From: JBPYFK01 sp051984675
GTDB lineage: Bacteria; Actinomycetota; Actinomycetes; Mycobacteriales; Pseudonocardiaceae
Reading direction: 5' to 3'
DNA length: 64,000 nt
Assembly (NCBI GenBank): GCA_051984675.1
Contig: JBPYFK010000020.1
Location: 62,001 to 126,000 of the forward strand
In this document: in pieces, positions 34,243 through 42,459 of the stretch
How positions within the stretch are numbered: position 1 is the stretch's first letter
Layout: each line of letters opens with the position of its first letter
Translations under genes and position numbers: made by a program
Notes under the pieces: model-generated
What the model saw: only the letters and a program-made list of their open reading frames with translations
Told to the model about the DNA's origin: nothing
Database searches by the model: none

Positions 34243-35295
34243 TCAGCGCACGCTCTTGGGGTTGTCCGGATTCTCCGAGAGATCCTTGCGCAGCTCCTTG
34301 GGCAGCGCGAAAGCGATCTTCTCGTTGGCCGTGGTCACTTCCTCGACCGCGCCCCAGCCGCGCTCCGCCAGGTAGTCCAGTACTTGGAGCACAAGGACGT
34401 CCGGCACCGAAGCGCCGCTGGTGACGCCGACCGTGGCCACGCCCTCCAACCAAGCGTCGTCGATCTGGTTCGCGTAGTCGATCAGGTGGGAGTCCGTGGC
34501 CCCGGCCCGTAACGCCACCTCGACCAGCCGCTTCGAGTTCGACGAGTTCTGCGACCCGACCACGATCACCAGATCGCACTCGGCCGCCATCGCCTTGACC
34601 GCATCCTGCCGGTTGGACGTCGCGTAACAAATGTCATCGCTCGGCGGCTCCTGCAGATCAGGGAACCGCTCCTTGAGCTGCTCCACCCGCTCCATGGTTT
34701 CGTCCACGCTGAGCGTGGTCTGCGACAGCCAGACCACCTTGGACGAGTCGCGAACCTGAACCTTGTCCACGTCCTCGGCTCGATCGACCAGCTGTACGCG
34801 GTCCGGCGCCTCACCGGAGGTGCCCTCAACCTCTTCGTGGCCTTCGTGCCCGATCAGCAGGATGTCGTAATCCTCGCGGGCGAACCGATTGACCTCTTTG
34901 TGCACCTTCGTGACCAGTGGGCAGGTCGCGTCAATGGTGCGCAGATTCCGTTGCTCAGCGGCCTGGCGAACGGCTGGGGAGATGCCGTGCGCGGAGAACA
35001 CCAGCAGAGCCCCCTCAGGGACCTCGTCGGTCTCCTCGACGAAAATCACGCCGCGTTCCTGGAGGGTTTCCACGACGTGCCGGTTGTGGACAATCTCCTT
35101 GCGCACGTACACGGGCGGCCCGTAGGTTTCCAGCGCCTTCTCCACTGTCACCACGGCCCGATCCACGCCGGCACAGTAGCCACGGGGCTTGGCCAGCAGA
35201 ACGCGCCTGGGTTTGTCCGCTCCCGGTCCTCCGCCGGTCGAGCGCCCTTCAGTGCCGGCATCGGTCTGTCCGGTCGCCTGCGTCGAGGTCGTCAT
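34243..35295 (-). CDS. ispH: 4-hydroxy-3-methylbut-2-enyl diphosphate reductase
   Basis: Last step of the MEP isoprenoid pathway, an Fe-S enzyme producing IPP and DMAPP. 350 residues; conserved cluster cysteines in RGYCAGVDRA (C41), IDATCPLVTKVH and ICYATSNRQDA; catalytic GHEGHEEVEGT and VGSQNSSNS substrate motifs. The first about 28 residues are a Gly/Thr-rich extension. Convergent with the DUF6542 gene, as in mycobacterial lytB2/Rv1111c. Confidence 0.95.
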   Translation of the reverse strand: MTTSTQATGQTDAGTEGRSTGGGPGADKPRRVLLAKPRGYCAGVDRAVVTVEKALETYGPPVYVRKEIVHNRHVVETLQERGVIFVEETDEVPEGALLVFSAHGISPAVRQAAEQRNLRTIDATCPLVTKVHKEVNRFAREDYDILLIGHEGHEEVEGTSGEAPDRVQLVDRAEDVDKVQVRDSSKVVWLSQTTLSVDETMERVEQLKERFPDLQEPPSDDICYATSNRQDAVKAMAAECDLVIVVGSQNSSNSKRLVEVALRAGATDSHLIDYANQIDDAWLEGVATVGVTSGASVPDVLVLQVLDYLAERGWGAVEEVTTANEKIAFALPKELRKDLSENPDNPKSVR

Positions 35296-35377
35296 GGCCC
35301 CCAGCGTACGGATGCATCCGCTCCCCGGCCCAGCCCGCTCCGGGGGAACGAGCGTCCGGTGGCGGGGTGGGGGCGGT

Positions 35378-35489
35378 CGTGAAAGACGCCTTCACTGCGG
35401 TTGGGGTAGCGAAGGAGGCTTTCCCAAACTCCGGTAGAGCGGTGAAGGACGCTTTCACTGCACCAGCCGCAGGGAACTCGTCTTTCACC
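35378..35489. repeat. Hairpin element cluster, four units (ispH/lipid-droplet protein gap)
   Basis: Units at 35378-35398 (CGTGAAAGACGCCTTCACTG), a decayed one at 35406-35426, 35439-35461 (GCGGTGAAGGACGCTTTCAC) and facing right arm 35469-35489 (GCAGGGAACTCGTCTTTCAC). Three lie in tandem in one direction. The genes on both sides diverge. Confidence 0.82.
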
Positions 35490-35545
35490 AAACGCCCCCA
35501 CCCCACACCATGGCCCGGCGCGCGAGCGTGCGGCACTCTTGAACC

Positions 35546-36160
35546 ATGCGATCGTTTCCCTTGCCCGTCCGGGTGGCGGCCGGCCTTGCAGCCACCGCGT
35601 TCGAACAGATCCGGCACCTTCCGAACCAACTGGTCGGGCTGCCGCTGACGGTAACCAGCCAGGCCCTCCAGCTGTCGATGCGCGTCCAGCAGCAGGTCAC
35701 CGAACTGGCCATTCGCGGCGACGACGTGCTCTGCCAACTCAGCGAGCCGGAGGAAACCCCGGAATGGGCCACATTCGACGAGGAACAACAGACCCAACAA
35801 GCCCAACAGCCCCAGAGACCTCAAACGAAACAACAGCGCCGAGCAGAACCGGCGCGACCCGGCGCCAGCAAGTTCGACCGGACCGCCGACGACGCCGTCC
35901 CCACCGGCCACGACCGTGTCAACGATCTCGGACACGTATCAGGGAAAGCCCGGACGGCACGCGCCGCAGCGGCAGTTCGCCCGAACCTGCCTCCCGGCTA
36001 CGATCAACTGACACTTCCCCAGCTTCGGGGGAGGTTGCGCCGCTTCTCCGCAGCGCAACTGGTGGACCTGCTTGACCACGAACGCGAGCACCAGGCACGT
36101 CCAGAGTTCCTCCGACTCCTGACCAATCGGCTCGACAAGCTCCGTACCGAGCAGACATAA
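35546..36160 (+). CDS. Lipid-droplet-associated-type protein (Rv1109c position)
   Basis: 204 residues. An amphipathic N-terminal region (LPVRVAAGLAATAFEQIRHL, LVGLPLTVTSQALQLSMRVQ), a Gln-rich low-complexity middle (EEQQTQQAQQPQRPQTKQQR), and a C-terminal SAP-like helical segment (YDQLTLPQLRGRLRRFSAAQ then LVDLLDHEREHQARPEFLRL). The layout matches the actinobacterial family that includes Rv1109c, often named lipid droplet-associated from a Rhodococcus member. The name is by resemblance and position. It starts at ATG 35546. Confidence 0.7.
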   Translation: MRSFPLPVRVAAGLAATAFEQIRHLPNQLVGLPLTVTSQALQLSMRVQQQVTELAIRGDDVLCQLSEPEETPEWATFDEEQQTQQAQQPQRPQTKQQRRAEPARPGASKFDRTADDAVPTGHDRVNDLGHVSGKARTARAAAAVRPNLPPGYDQLTLPQLRGRLRRFSAAQLVDLLDHEREHQARPEFLRLLTNRLDKLRTEQT

Positions 36161-36221
36161 GCCGCACGAGGTGCGTAAGGGCAGCCTCACCGGCGTCCGT
36201 GAATATCCCCTAGCACCACAC

Positions 36222-36234
36222 AGGAGAGACCCTG
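36222..36234 (+). promoter_or_regulatory. RBS and non-standard CTG start of xseA
   Basis: AGGAGAG at 36222-36228 is followed by CTG at 36232-36234. Upstream in the same frame only CAC CAC ACA GGA GAG ACC separate it from a TAG stop, so no ATG, GTG or TTG can serve before the downstream GTG 36268. Confidence 0.6.
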
Positions 36235-37470
36235 AGCTCCCCCACCAGCCCTGAACATCCGTGGCCTGTGCGCACGGTGGCGCGCAAGATCGCTGAGTGG
36301 ATCAACCGCCTTGGTGACATCTGGGTGGAAGGCCAGATCACTCAAATATCCGCTCGCCCCCGCACGTCGACGGCCTTTATGACGTTGCGTGACCCGTCTG
36401 CGGACGTTTCCCTCACACTCACGTGCGCGTCCGCGCTGCTGAACAGCATGGACCCACCGCTGACGGATGGCAGTCGGGTCGTCGTGCACGGAAAAATGAT
36501 CTTTTTCGTCAGCCGCGGCAGCCTGAGCCTGCGAGTGGACGAGATCCGCGCAGTGGGGGTCGGAGAGCTGCTGGCGCGGATCGAACGCCTCCGCAAACTG
36601 CTGCAAGCCGAGGGGCTGTTCGACGCGGCCCGGAAGAGACCGCTTCCCTTTCTGCCCCGCCGCATCGGCTTGATCACTGGCCGGGGATCCGCGGCGGAAC
36701 ACGACGTGCTCACCAATGCCCGGCTGCGATGGCCCGCCGCGGACTTCGCCATCCGCAATGTCGCCGTACAGGGTTCGACGGCGGTGCCCCAGATCCTCGA
36801 CGCCCTGGCCGAACTCGACCAAGATCCCGCGGTCGACGTCATCGTGATCGCCCGAGGCGGGGGCAGCGTTGAGGACCTGCTCCCGTTTTCCGACGAAGCA
36901 CTGTGTCGCGCTGTCTCGACCTCCCGCACGCCCACGGTGAGCGCGATCGGTCATGAGCCGGACTCGCCGTTGGTGGACCATGTCGCCGATGTGCGCTGCT
37001 CGACTCCTACAGCGGCGGGTAAGCGAGTAGTCCCTGACGTCGGCGAAGAAACCCAGCGCATTCGTCAGCTTCGCGATCGAGCCAGGCGGGCGCTGCACGG
37101 ATGGGTCGATCGGGAACGGCGGCTACTGGACGTGTTGCGCACCCGGCCCGCGTTGGCGGACCCGTTCGGCCCCCTTCAACAGCGGTCCGAACACATCCAC
37201 GCTCTCCGCGAACGGACAAGGCGTGCAGTGATGGCGGCACTCACCTCGGAACACCATGCGCTGACAGCGACGCGGTCCCGCTTGACGGCGCTGGGCCCTG
37301 CGGCCACGCTTGATCGCGGGTACGCGATCGTGCAGCGCGTCACACCTGACGGGGCTACCCGGGTGTTGCGATCCGTCGAGGAGGCTCCGCCGGGAACGCA
37401 ACTACGGGTGCGGGTCGTTGATGGTGCGGTACACGCAGTCGTACCGGATGGAGCAGATTCGACTGGCTAA
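36232..37470 (+). CDS. xseA: Exodeoxyribonuclease VII large subunit, probable CTG start
   Basis: 412 residues if begun at CTG 36232 (SSPTSPEHPWPVRTVARKIA), which restores the N-terminus seen in mycobacterial XseA (...ENPFPVRAVA); GTG 36268 would remove 12 residues including the conserved PWPVR. An OB-fold domain (IWVEGQITQISARP) is followed by the exonuclease domain (PFLPRRIGLITGRGSAAEHD, VIVIARGGGSVEDLLPFSDE, ISAIGHEPDSPLVDHVADVR) and a coiled coil. Degrades single-stranded DNA with XseB. An unknown gene lies between it and xseB. Confidence 0.9.
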   Translation: MSSPTSPEHPWPVRTVARKIAEWINRLGDIWVEGQITQISARPRTSTAFMTLRDPSADVSLTLTCASALLNSMDPPLTDGSRVVVHGKMIFFVSRGSLSLRVDEIRAVGVGELLARIERLRKLLQAEGLFDAARKRPLPFLPRRIGLITGRGSAAEHDVLTNARLRWPAADFAIRNVAVQGSTAVPQILDALAELDQDPAVDVIVIARGGGSVEDLLPFSDEALCRAVSTSRTPTVSAIGHEPDSPLVDHVADVRCSTPTAAGKRVVPDVGEETQRIRQLRDRARRALHGWVDRERRLLDVLRTRPALADPFGPLQQRSEHIHALRERTRRAVMAALTSEHHALTATRSRLTALGPAATLDRGYAIVQRVTPDGATRVLRSVEEAPPGTQLRVRVVDGAVHAVVPDGADSTG

Positions 37471-37484
37471 GCACGGAGGAACGG

Positions 37485-37913
37485 GTGTACCCGGCGCACC
37501 AATCCACTTTCCTGCCGTTGACGGTGGCCGCTGCCAGGTCGGCCGCACTGGCCGCCACTGAACCGCCGTTCCGTTCGGGCGCGCAGGCTGTGCGGCGGCA
37601 CGCGGAGGAAGCCAACGATGCCGCCGCCGAGTGTTGGGTAGCGCTGCTCGGAGGCTGTTCATCGCCGGGAAGGAGGAACCTGCCCACCCGGTTGCGCGAA
37701 CTTTCCGATGCCACGTCCGTGTATGTGGAGACGGGCTGGACGGCCCGCCACCTGACGACGTACCGACGTAAGCTTGCCGAAGCGCAGTCGCGTATCGACG
37801 ATGCGGTGCGCGAGGGAGACGGTGCCGAGTTCGCCGAAGCGTTCATCGGCTATGACCAGGTGGTGGCCACGGCAGTGGTGTCCGCGCGAAGCAGGATGGA
37901 GAGTCCCGCTTGA
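37485..37913 (+). CDS. Unknown protein inside the xseA-xseB operon
   Basis: 142 residues from GTG 37485, preceded by GGAGGAACGG and only 14 bases after xseA. Its stop overlaps the xseB start by four bases (TTGA), so it is translationally coupled to xseB. Mostly helical and soluble, with AVRRHAEEANDAAAECWVAL and TAYRRK-like TTYRRKLAEAQSRIDDAVRE; no family recognised. Coupling suggests a role with exonuclease VII or simply its balance of expression. Confidence 0.75.
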   Translation: MYPAHQSTFLPLTVAAARSAALAATEPPFRSGAQAVRRHAEEANDAAAECWVALLGGCSSPGRRNLPTRLRELSDATSVYVETGWTARHLTTYRRKLAEAQSRIDDAVREGDGAEFAEAFIGYDQVVATAVVSARSRMESPA

Positions 37914-38200
37914 CTGCGAGTGAGCAGGATCGGCAAGAGGACGGCAACACCCGCGATGGGCAGGTCGACGCCGAGGTTCCTCCCCCTGATGTAGCGAACC
38001 TGGGTTACGAACAGGCACGTGATGAACTGACCGAGGTCGTACGGAAGCTCGAGGCGGGCGGTCTCTCGCTGGAGGAGTCACTGGCCCTGTGGGAGCGCGG
38101 CGAAGCCTTGGCCGGGGTATGCGAACGCCAGTTGGCGGGTGCGCGTGAACGCGTTGAACGTGCTCTCGCCGCAGTCGAGGAGCAACCGAACGAGCAGTGA
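37910..38200 (+). CDS. xseB: Exodeoxyribonuclease VII small subunit
   Basis: 96 residues from TTG 37910 with GGAGAG six bases before. Core YEQARDELTEVVRKLEAGGL then SLEESLALWERGEALAGVCE is the XseB helical hairpin. The N-terminal 30 residues are an acidic extension. The gene ends CAG-TGA inside a decayed hairpin unit. Several XseB subunits bind one XseA to make the nuclease. Confidence 0.94.
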   Translation: MTASEQDRQEDGNTRDGQVDAEVPPPDVANLGYEQARDELTEVVRKLEAGGLSLEESLALWERGEALAGVCERQLAGARERVERALAAVEEQPNEQ

Positions 38201-38283
38201 ACTCATGTGCTCGACCACACCGCACCGAGCCAGCTGTTGATCTAAGCGAACGCTAGTTCGAGTGAACTCGCCTCTCTTGCCTT
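38194..38283. repeat. Decayed hairpin units after xseB
   Basis: GCAGTGAACTCA at 38194-38205 contains the xseB stop. AGTGAACTCGCCTCTCTTGC at about 38261-38280 resembles the right arm AGTGAACTCGCCTTTCACC. Both are degenerate. Confidence 0.5.
38247..38260. promoter_or_regulatory. Inverted repeat CGAAC-GCTA-GTTCG upstream of the aminotransferase
   Basis: Perfect 5-bp arms and a 4-base spacer. The form resembles an actinobacterial LexA (SOS) box, GAAC-N4-GTTC, and overlaps the start of the decayed hairpin unit. It is 138 bases before the aminotransferase start. Confidence 0.4.
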
Positions 38284-38397
38284 GCCTACTTGATCGAACT
38301 TGCGTTTGATTGAAGGCGTGTGGTGGGAGGGGCACCGCCCACCTGACAGGACGCACGGCAACGGCCAGCATCGTGATCACGCAGGGAGGCGGACATC

Positions 38398-39594
38398 GTG
38401 GAACGCAGCGACGTGGAACGTCTTGAGCGGCTACGCGCCGATACCCCAGGCTGCGCGACCGTGGTGCACCTCAACAACGCCGGTTCGGCACTGCCACCTC
38501 GCCAGGTCACCGAACGTCAGGTAGAGCATCTGCGGTTGGAGGCCGAGGGCGGCGGCTACGAGGCGGCTGACCGCGTTTTCGAGGAAATCGACGCGGTACG
38601 GCCAGCTCTCGCTCGGCTCATCAACGCATCCCCGACGGAGATCGCCCTGACCGACAGTGCCACCAGGTCGTGGCTGGCCGCGTTCACTGGGCTCAGTTTG
38701 CGTCGTGGAGACCGCATTCTCACTGCCGCCGCCGAGTACTCGAGCAACATCATCGCGCTGTTCGACGCGGCACGGCGGTACGGCGTCCAGATCGATGTCG
38801 TCCCCAGTGAGGACTCCGGTGAGGTCTCGGTACCGGCCCTCCAGGAGATGCTCGACGAAGACGTCAAGGTCGTAGCGATCACCCATGCCCCGACCAATGG
38901 TGGACTCCTTCAACCGGTCGAGCGAATCGGCGCCGCGCTACGCGGAAGCAATGCCCTCTTTCTCCTCGACGCCTGCCAAAGCGTCGGGCAGATTCCGATC
39001 GACGTCCAGCGCGCTCACGTCGACGTCCTGTCGGCAACCGGGCGCAAATACCTCCGCGCACCGCGTGGCACGGGCTTCCTCTACGTACGCGACGAGCTGC
39101 TCGAACAGACCCGGCCAGTGCACTTGGACCTTTACTCCGCAACCCTCACTGACGACGGCTACCGCCTACGTTCCGACGCCCAACGGTTCGAGTTATGGGA
39201 GCGCAACGTCGCGGCAGTCCTGGGACTGGGAACCGCGGCGCGGTACTACCTCGACGAGGTGGGCACGTCTTGGGGCTTTGAACGGATCACCCGGCTCGCG
39301 GCGACCTTGCGCGAGGAGCTGTCGACGATCCCCGGAGTCACGGTAACCGACTTGGGTAGACAACAGTCCGGGATCGTGACTTTCCGGCACCGTTCCGCCC
39401 CTGCCTCCGAACTGGCCGAGAAGCTGCGTGCGGAACGTTTCAACGTCACTGTCTCCAGACGTCAGTCCACGCCCTGGGACATGGAGGCACGCCAATTGGA
39501 CAGCCTCGTACGTGCCTCCGTTCACTACTACAACACCGACGACGAGCTGTCGGCGTTCTGCCGCATGGTCGCGTCTCTCACTGGAGGGCAGTGA
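38398..39594 (+). CDS. Class V aminotransferase / cysteine desulfurase-like PLP enzyme
   Basis: 398 residues from GTG 38398 after GGGAGG. Motifs: LNNAGSALPPRQV at the N-terminus, THAPTNGGLLQPVERIG, FLLDACQSVGQIPIDV with the PLP Asp, SATGRKYLRAPRGTGFLYV with the Schiff-base Lys, and LVRASVHYYNTDDEL. The fold covers selenocysteine lyase, isopenicillin epimerase, EgtE and kynureninase-like enzymes; I see no feature that decides between them. The gene ends CAG-TGA inside a hairpin repeat. Confidence 0.83.
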   Translation: MERSDVERLERLRADTPGCATVVHLNNAGSALPPRQVTERQVEHLRLEAEGGGYEAADRVFEEIDAVRPALARLINASPTEIALTDSATRSWLAAFTGLSLRRGDRILTAAAEYSSNIIALFDAARRYGVQIDVVPSEDSGEVSVPALQEMLDEDVKVVAITHAPTNGGLLQPVERIGAALRGSNALFLLDACQSVGQIPIDVQRAHVDVLSATGRKYLRAPRGTGFLYVRDELLEQTRPVHLDLYSATLTDDGYRLRSDAQRFELWERNVAAVLGLGTAARYYLDEVGTSWGFERITRLAATLREELSTIPGVTVTDLGRQQSGIVTFRHRSAPASELAEKLRAERFNVTVSRRQSTPWDMEARQLDSLVRASVHYYNTDDELSAFCRMVASLTGGQ

Positions 39595-39617
39595 ACGACG
39601 AGTCACGAGTTCACTGC
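39588..39617. repeat. Compact hairpin element overlapping a stop codon
   Basis: GCAGTGAAC-N12-GTTCACTGC. The TGA at 39592-39594 is the stop codon of the aminotransferase gene. Arms are in the opposite order to most elements. Confidence 0.75.
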
Positions 39618-39958
39618 GATCGCTCGACGAATCACGCACCAGCGGATCACGGACGGTAATCTGGGTCTACCAGTACGTAGCAACTAGACCTTCGAAGATC
39701 GCCGGTCTGGCCGAACCAAGGCCAGCGCCCATGCGAGAGTGCGACGTTCGGTCACCGACCTCTCACAACACTCAACCTGACGCAGGTCAACATGCGTGTA
39801 GTGGGTACTGCGTCGAGTGGGCTGGCCCACTGGAGACCAGTGACGGCACCGGTCATCTGGGAAGATCCCCCTAACATGCCCACGCGGTAGGTCGCTCACG
39901 ACCGCTGCGTGGGCCACAGGCTGCACAACGAAGATGTTGCTTGCCACCGGGAGGCGCG
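39618..39958. other. Gap upstream of glpX
   Basis: 341 bases with no supported gene. Several interrupted dyads (GGGCTGGCCCACTGG near 39818, CCACGCGG...CTGCGTGGG near 39889-39915) suggest leader structure, but none is a known riboswitch. The glpX RBS GGGAGG ends it. Confidence 0.4.
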
Positions 39959-41008
39959 ATGAACAAGGCCAGCACGACCCCACGCCGCCAGGAGGCGCCC
40001 GACCGCAACCTCGCGCTGGAACTCGTCCGAGTGACCGAAGCCGCCGCGATGGCGGCAGGGCGCTGGGTCGGCCGGGGTGACAAGATTGCCGGCGACGGCG
40101 CTGCCGTCGATGCGATGCGCAAGCTCATCGGCACCGTCTCCATGCGCGGCGTGGTCGTGATCGGTGAAGGGGAGAAGGACGAGGCGCCGATGCTGTTCAA
40201 CGGTGAACAGGTCGGCAACGGCGATGGGCCGGAATGTGATGTCGCGGTAGATCCGATCGACGGCACCACCCTGCTGAGCAAAGGGATGCCGAACGCCCTC
40301 GCAGTGCTCGCCGTCGCGGAGCGCGGCGCCATGTTCGACCCGTCAGCGGTGTTCTACATGGAGAAACTCGCCGTCGGCCCCGAAGCTGCAGGCGTCGTCG
40401 ATCTCGACGCGCCGGTCAAGGAAAACATCCGCCGCGTGGCCGCGGCGAAGGAGGTTGACGTCTCCGACGTCACGGTTTGCATCCTGGACCGGCCGCGCCA
40501 TGAGCAGATCGTGTCCGAGGTTCGCGCTGCCGGCGCGCGTATCCAGTTCATCAGTGACGGTGATGTGGCCGGTGCTATCGCAGCCGCCCGCCCGGGCAGT
40601 GGTGTTGACATGCTGCTCGGAATCGGCGGTACGCCCGAGGGCATCATCACGGCATGCGCGCTGAAGTGCCTCGGGGGCGAGTTGCAGGGGCGGCTGTGGC
40701 CCAAGGATGACGCCGAGCGTAGTAAGGCCGTCGAGGCGGGCCACGACGTGAAGGAGGTGTTGACCACTTCGGATCTGGTTCGCGGTGACAACGCGTTCTT
40801 CTGCGCAACCGGTATCACCGATGGTGCTCTACTCCGCGGTGTGCACTACCGCGCCCACCGGTGCAACACCCAGTCGATCGTGATGCGTTCGAAGTCCGGG
40901 ACTGTCCGCGTCGTCGAAGGCCAGCACAAGTTGAGCAAGTTGCGCGAGTACTCGGCCGTCGACTTCGACGGGAGCGAAGACACTCCGCGGCACGGCCTGC
41001 TGCCCTGA
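39959..41008 (+). CDS. glpX: Class II fructose-1,6-bisphosphatase
   Basis: Gluconeogenic enzyme hydrolysing fructose-1,6-bisphosphate. 349 residues from ATG 39959, after GGGAGGCGCG. Metal and substrate motifs: VVIGEGEKDEAPMLFNGE, CDVAVDPIDGTTLLSKGMPN, and LGIGGTPEGIITACALKCLG. In mycobacteria it sits next to fum (Rv1099c-Rv1098c); here a flavoprotein gene lies between. Confidence 0.95.
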   Translation: MNKASTTPRRQEAPDRNLALELVRVTEAAAMAAGRWVGRGDKIAGDGAAVDAMRKLIGTVSMRGVVVIGEGEKDEAPMLFNGEQVGNGDGPECDVAVDPIDGTTLLSKGMPNALAVLAVAERGAMFDPSAVFYMEKLAVGPEAAGVVDLDAPVKENIRRVAAAKEVDVSDVTVCILDRPRHEQIVSEVRAAGARIQFISDGDVAGAIAAARPGSGVDMLLGIGGTPEGIITACALKCLGGELQGRLWPKDDAERSKAVEAGHDVKEVLTTSDLVRGDNAFFCATGITDGALLRGVHYRAHRCNTQSIVMRSKSGTVRVVEGQHKLSKLREYSAVDFDGSEDTPRHGLLP

Positions 41009-41040
41009 TCACCCGGCTGGCGAGGCTGGTGCGGAGTTCT

Positions 41041-41091
41041 GGTGAAAGACGGTTTCACTGCCATTTGCGATGCGAAGTCGTCTTTCACCGC
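41041..41091. repeat. Hairpin element, paired arms (glpX 3' end)
   Basis: Left arm 41041-41061 (GGTGAAAGACGGTTTCACTG plus C), right arm 41071-41091 (TGCGAAGTCGTCTTTCACCG plus C), spacer nine bases. Convergent gap. Confidence 0.85.
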
Positions 41092-41124
41092 TATCCCGCG
41101 CGCGTGTTTACCCACCCCGGTCGA

Positions 41125-42126
41125 TCAGCCCATATTTGACGAGTGGCCCGGGAAGAGGTGCGCATCTGGGTTGAGTGCCACAGCTATGTTGTTGATCGCG
41201 GTCGCAGCCTCACCGAATCCAGTAGCGATCAGCTTCACCTTTCCGGGGTAATTCACGACGTCACCTGCGGCGTACACGCGGTCCCGACTCGTCCGCATCG
41301 TCGTGTCGACCTTGATCGCGCGTTTGTCCAGTTCCAGACCCCAGGACTCGATCGGTCCCAGATCGGCTTTGAACCCGAGGGCAGCCACCACGGTCTGGGC
41401 CGGCAACACCTGCCGTTCGCCGCCGGCGACCGCCAGCTCGACTTCACTGACGCCGACCTCGTCCCCGCGGATCTCCGCTACTTCGGCATCGGTGATCAGT
41501 GGTACGCCCAGGTCAGTGACTTTGCGGACAAGCCCAGGATGAGCACGGAACTTGGAACGGCGATGCACCAGCGTCACGCTGCGGGCGACCGGGTGCAGTG
41601 CGAGCGCCCAGTCAAACGCGGAATCACCGCCCCCCACGACGACGACGTCCCGACCACCGTGGGCGCCGAGGTCCGGGATGAAGTGCACAAGCCCACGGTC
41701 CGCCCAACCGTCCCCTGCGGGGAGCGGCCGTGGACTGAACTCGCCTATGCCAGCAGTGATCAGCAAGGAGCGCGCGTGCACTTGCACACCCTCCGCCGTT
41801 TCCACGAGCAACCCGTCGTCGACATCCGTCACATCGGTGGCGTGCTGGCCCAGCAGATACGTCGGGTGGTACTGGTCCGCCTGCTCGACAAGCGCCGCCA
41901 CGAGATCACGGCCTCGAACAGCGGGGAAACCCGCCACATCGAAGATCAGCTTCTCCGGGTACATGGCCGTGACCTGGCCGCCAGGCTCGGGCAGCGCGTC
42001 GGCCAGGGCCACCGACAGTCCGCGGAAGCCCGCGTAGTAGGCGGCGAACAGTCCTGTAGGTCCGGCACCGATCACCAACACGTCCACTTCGTGCGAGGTC
42101 GGTGTCCGGAACGTCTCAGCGGCCAT
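41125..42126 (-). CDS. Ferredoxin-NADP+ reductase-like (thioredoxin-reductase fold) flavoprotein
   Basis: 333 residues from ATG 42126 (MAAETFRTPTSHEVDVLVIG). FAD-binding GAGPTGLFAAYYAGFRG, NAD(P)-binding VVVVGGGDSAFDWALAL, and C-terminal FAD motif YAAGDVVNYPGKVKLIATGF then GEAATAINNIA, which is the type-2 bacterial ferredoxin-NADP reductase pattern. No CxxC disulfide is present, so it is not a thioredoxin reductase. It may reduce FdxA-type ferredoxins; the partner is not shown by the context. Confidence 0.87.
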   Translation of the reverse strand: MAAETFRTPTSHEVDVLVIGAGPTGLFAAYYAGFRGLSVALADALPEPGGQVTAMYPEKLIFDVAGFPAVRGRDLVAALVEQADQYHPTYLLGQHATDVTDVDDGLLVETAEGVQVHARSLLITAGIGEFSPRPLPAGDGWADRGLVHFIPDLGAHGGRDVVVVGGGDSAFDWALALHPVARSVTLVHRRSKFRAHPGLVRKVTDLGVPLITDAEVAEIRGDEVGVSEVELAVAGGERQVLPAQTVVAALGFKADLGPIESWGLELDKRAIKVDTTMRTSRDRVYAAGDVVNYPGKVKLIATGFGEAATAINNIAVALNPDAHLFPGHSSNMG

Positions 42127-42459
42127 GGCCACCACTCCACCCGAGATGTGATTTCGATCGCGGCCCAGGTTAGCCCCGCCATGGCTACCGCGCCTAGTGC
42201 CGTGGCTACCAGGGGCGAGCGGTGAAAGACGCGTTCACTGCCAACCCTGCAGTGAACTCGCCTTTCACCACCAGCCCTGACCGTCGGGCCGCGAAGCGGA
42301 CGAGTCTCGAATCTCGCCGACCAACGGCGGGTCAACGCACAGCCAGCACAGGTGAATGGACACCTTCATCGGTCCAGGGACCGCTGCCCTCCCCGACCGC
42401 GGGTGAAAGTGGGGCGCCCCACGCTGACCCGCTACAACGATCTGGGCGACACTTTCGCC
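42127..42459. other. Divergent gap between flavoprotein and fumC
   Basis: 333 bases; contains a paired hairpin element (42219-42269). The rest should carry both promoters; none was confidently identified. An in-frame reading upstream of fumC begins in this gap but lacks similarity to fumarases. Confidence 0.45.
42219..42269. repeat. Hairpin element, paired arms (divergent gap)
   Basis: Left arm 42219-42241 (GCGGTGAAAGACGCGTTCAC plus TGC), right arm 42249-42269 (GCAGTGAACTCGCCTTTCAC plus C), loop seven bases. Confidence 0.86.

Noticed and set aside
36187..37098. A 303-codon minus-strand frame over xseA
   Set aside because: Antisense shadow; xseA motifs on the other strand are decisive.
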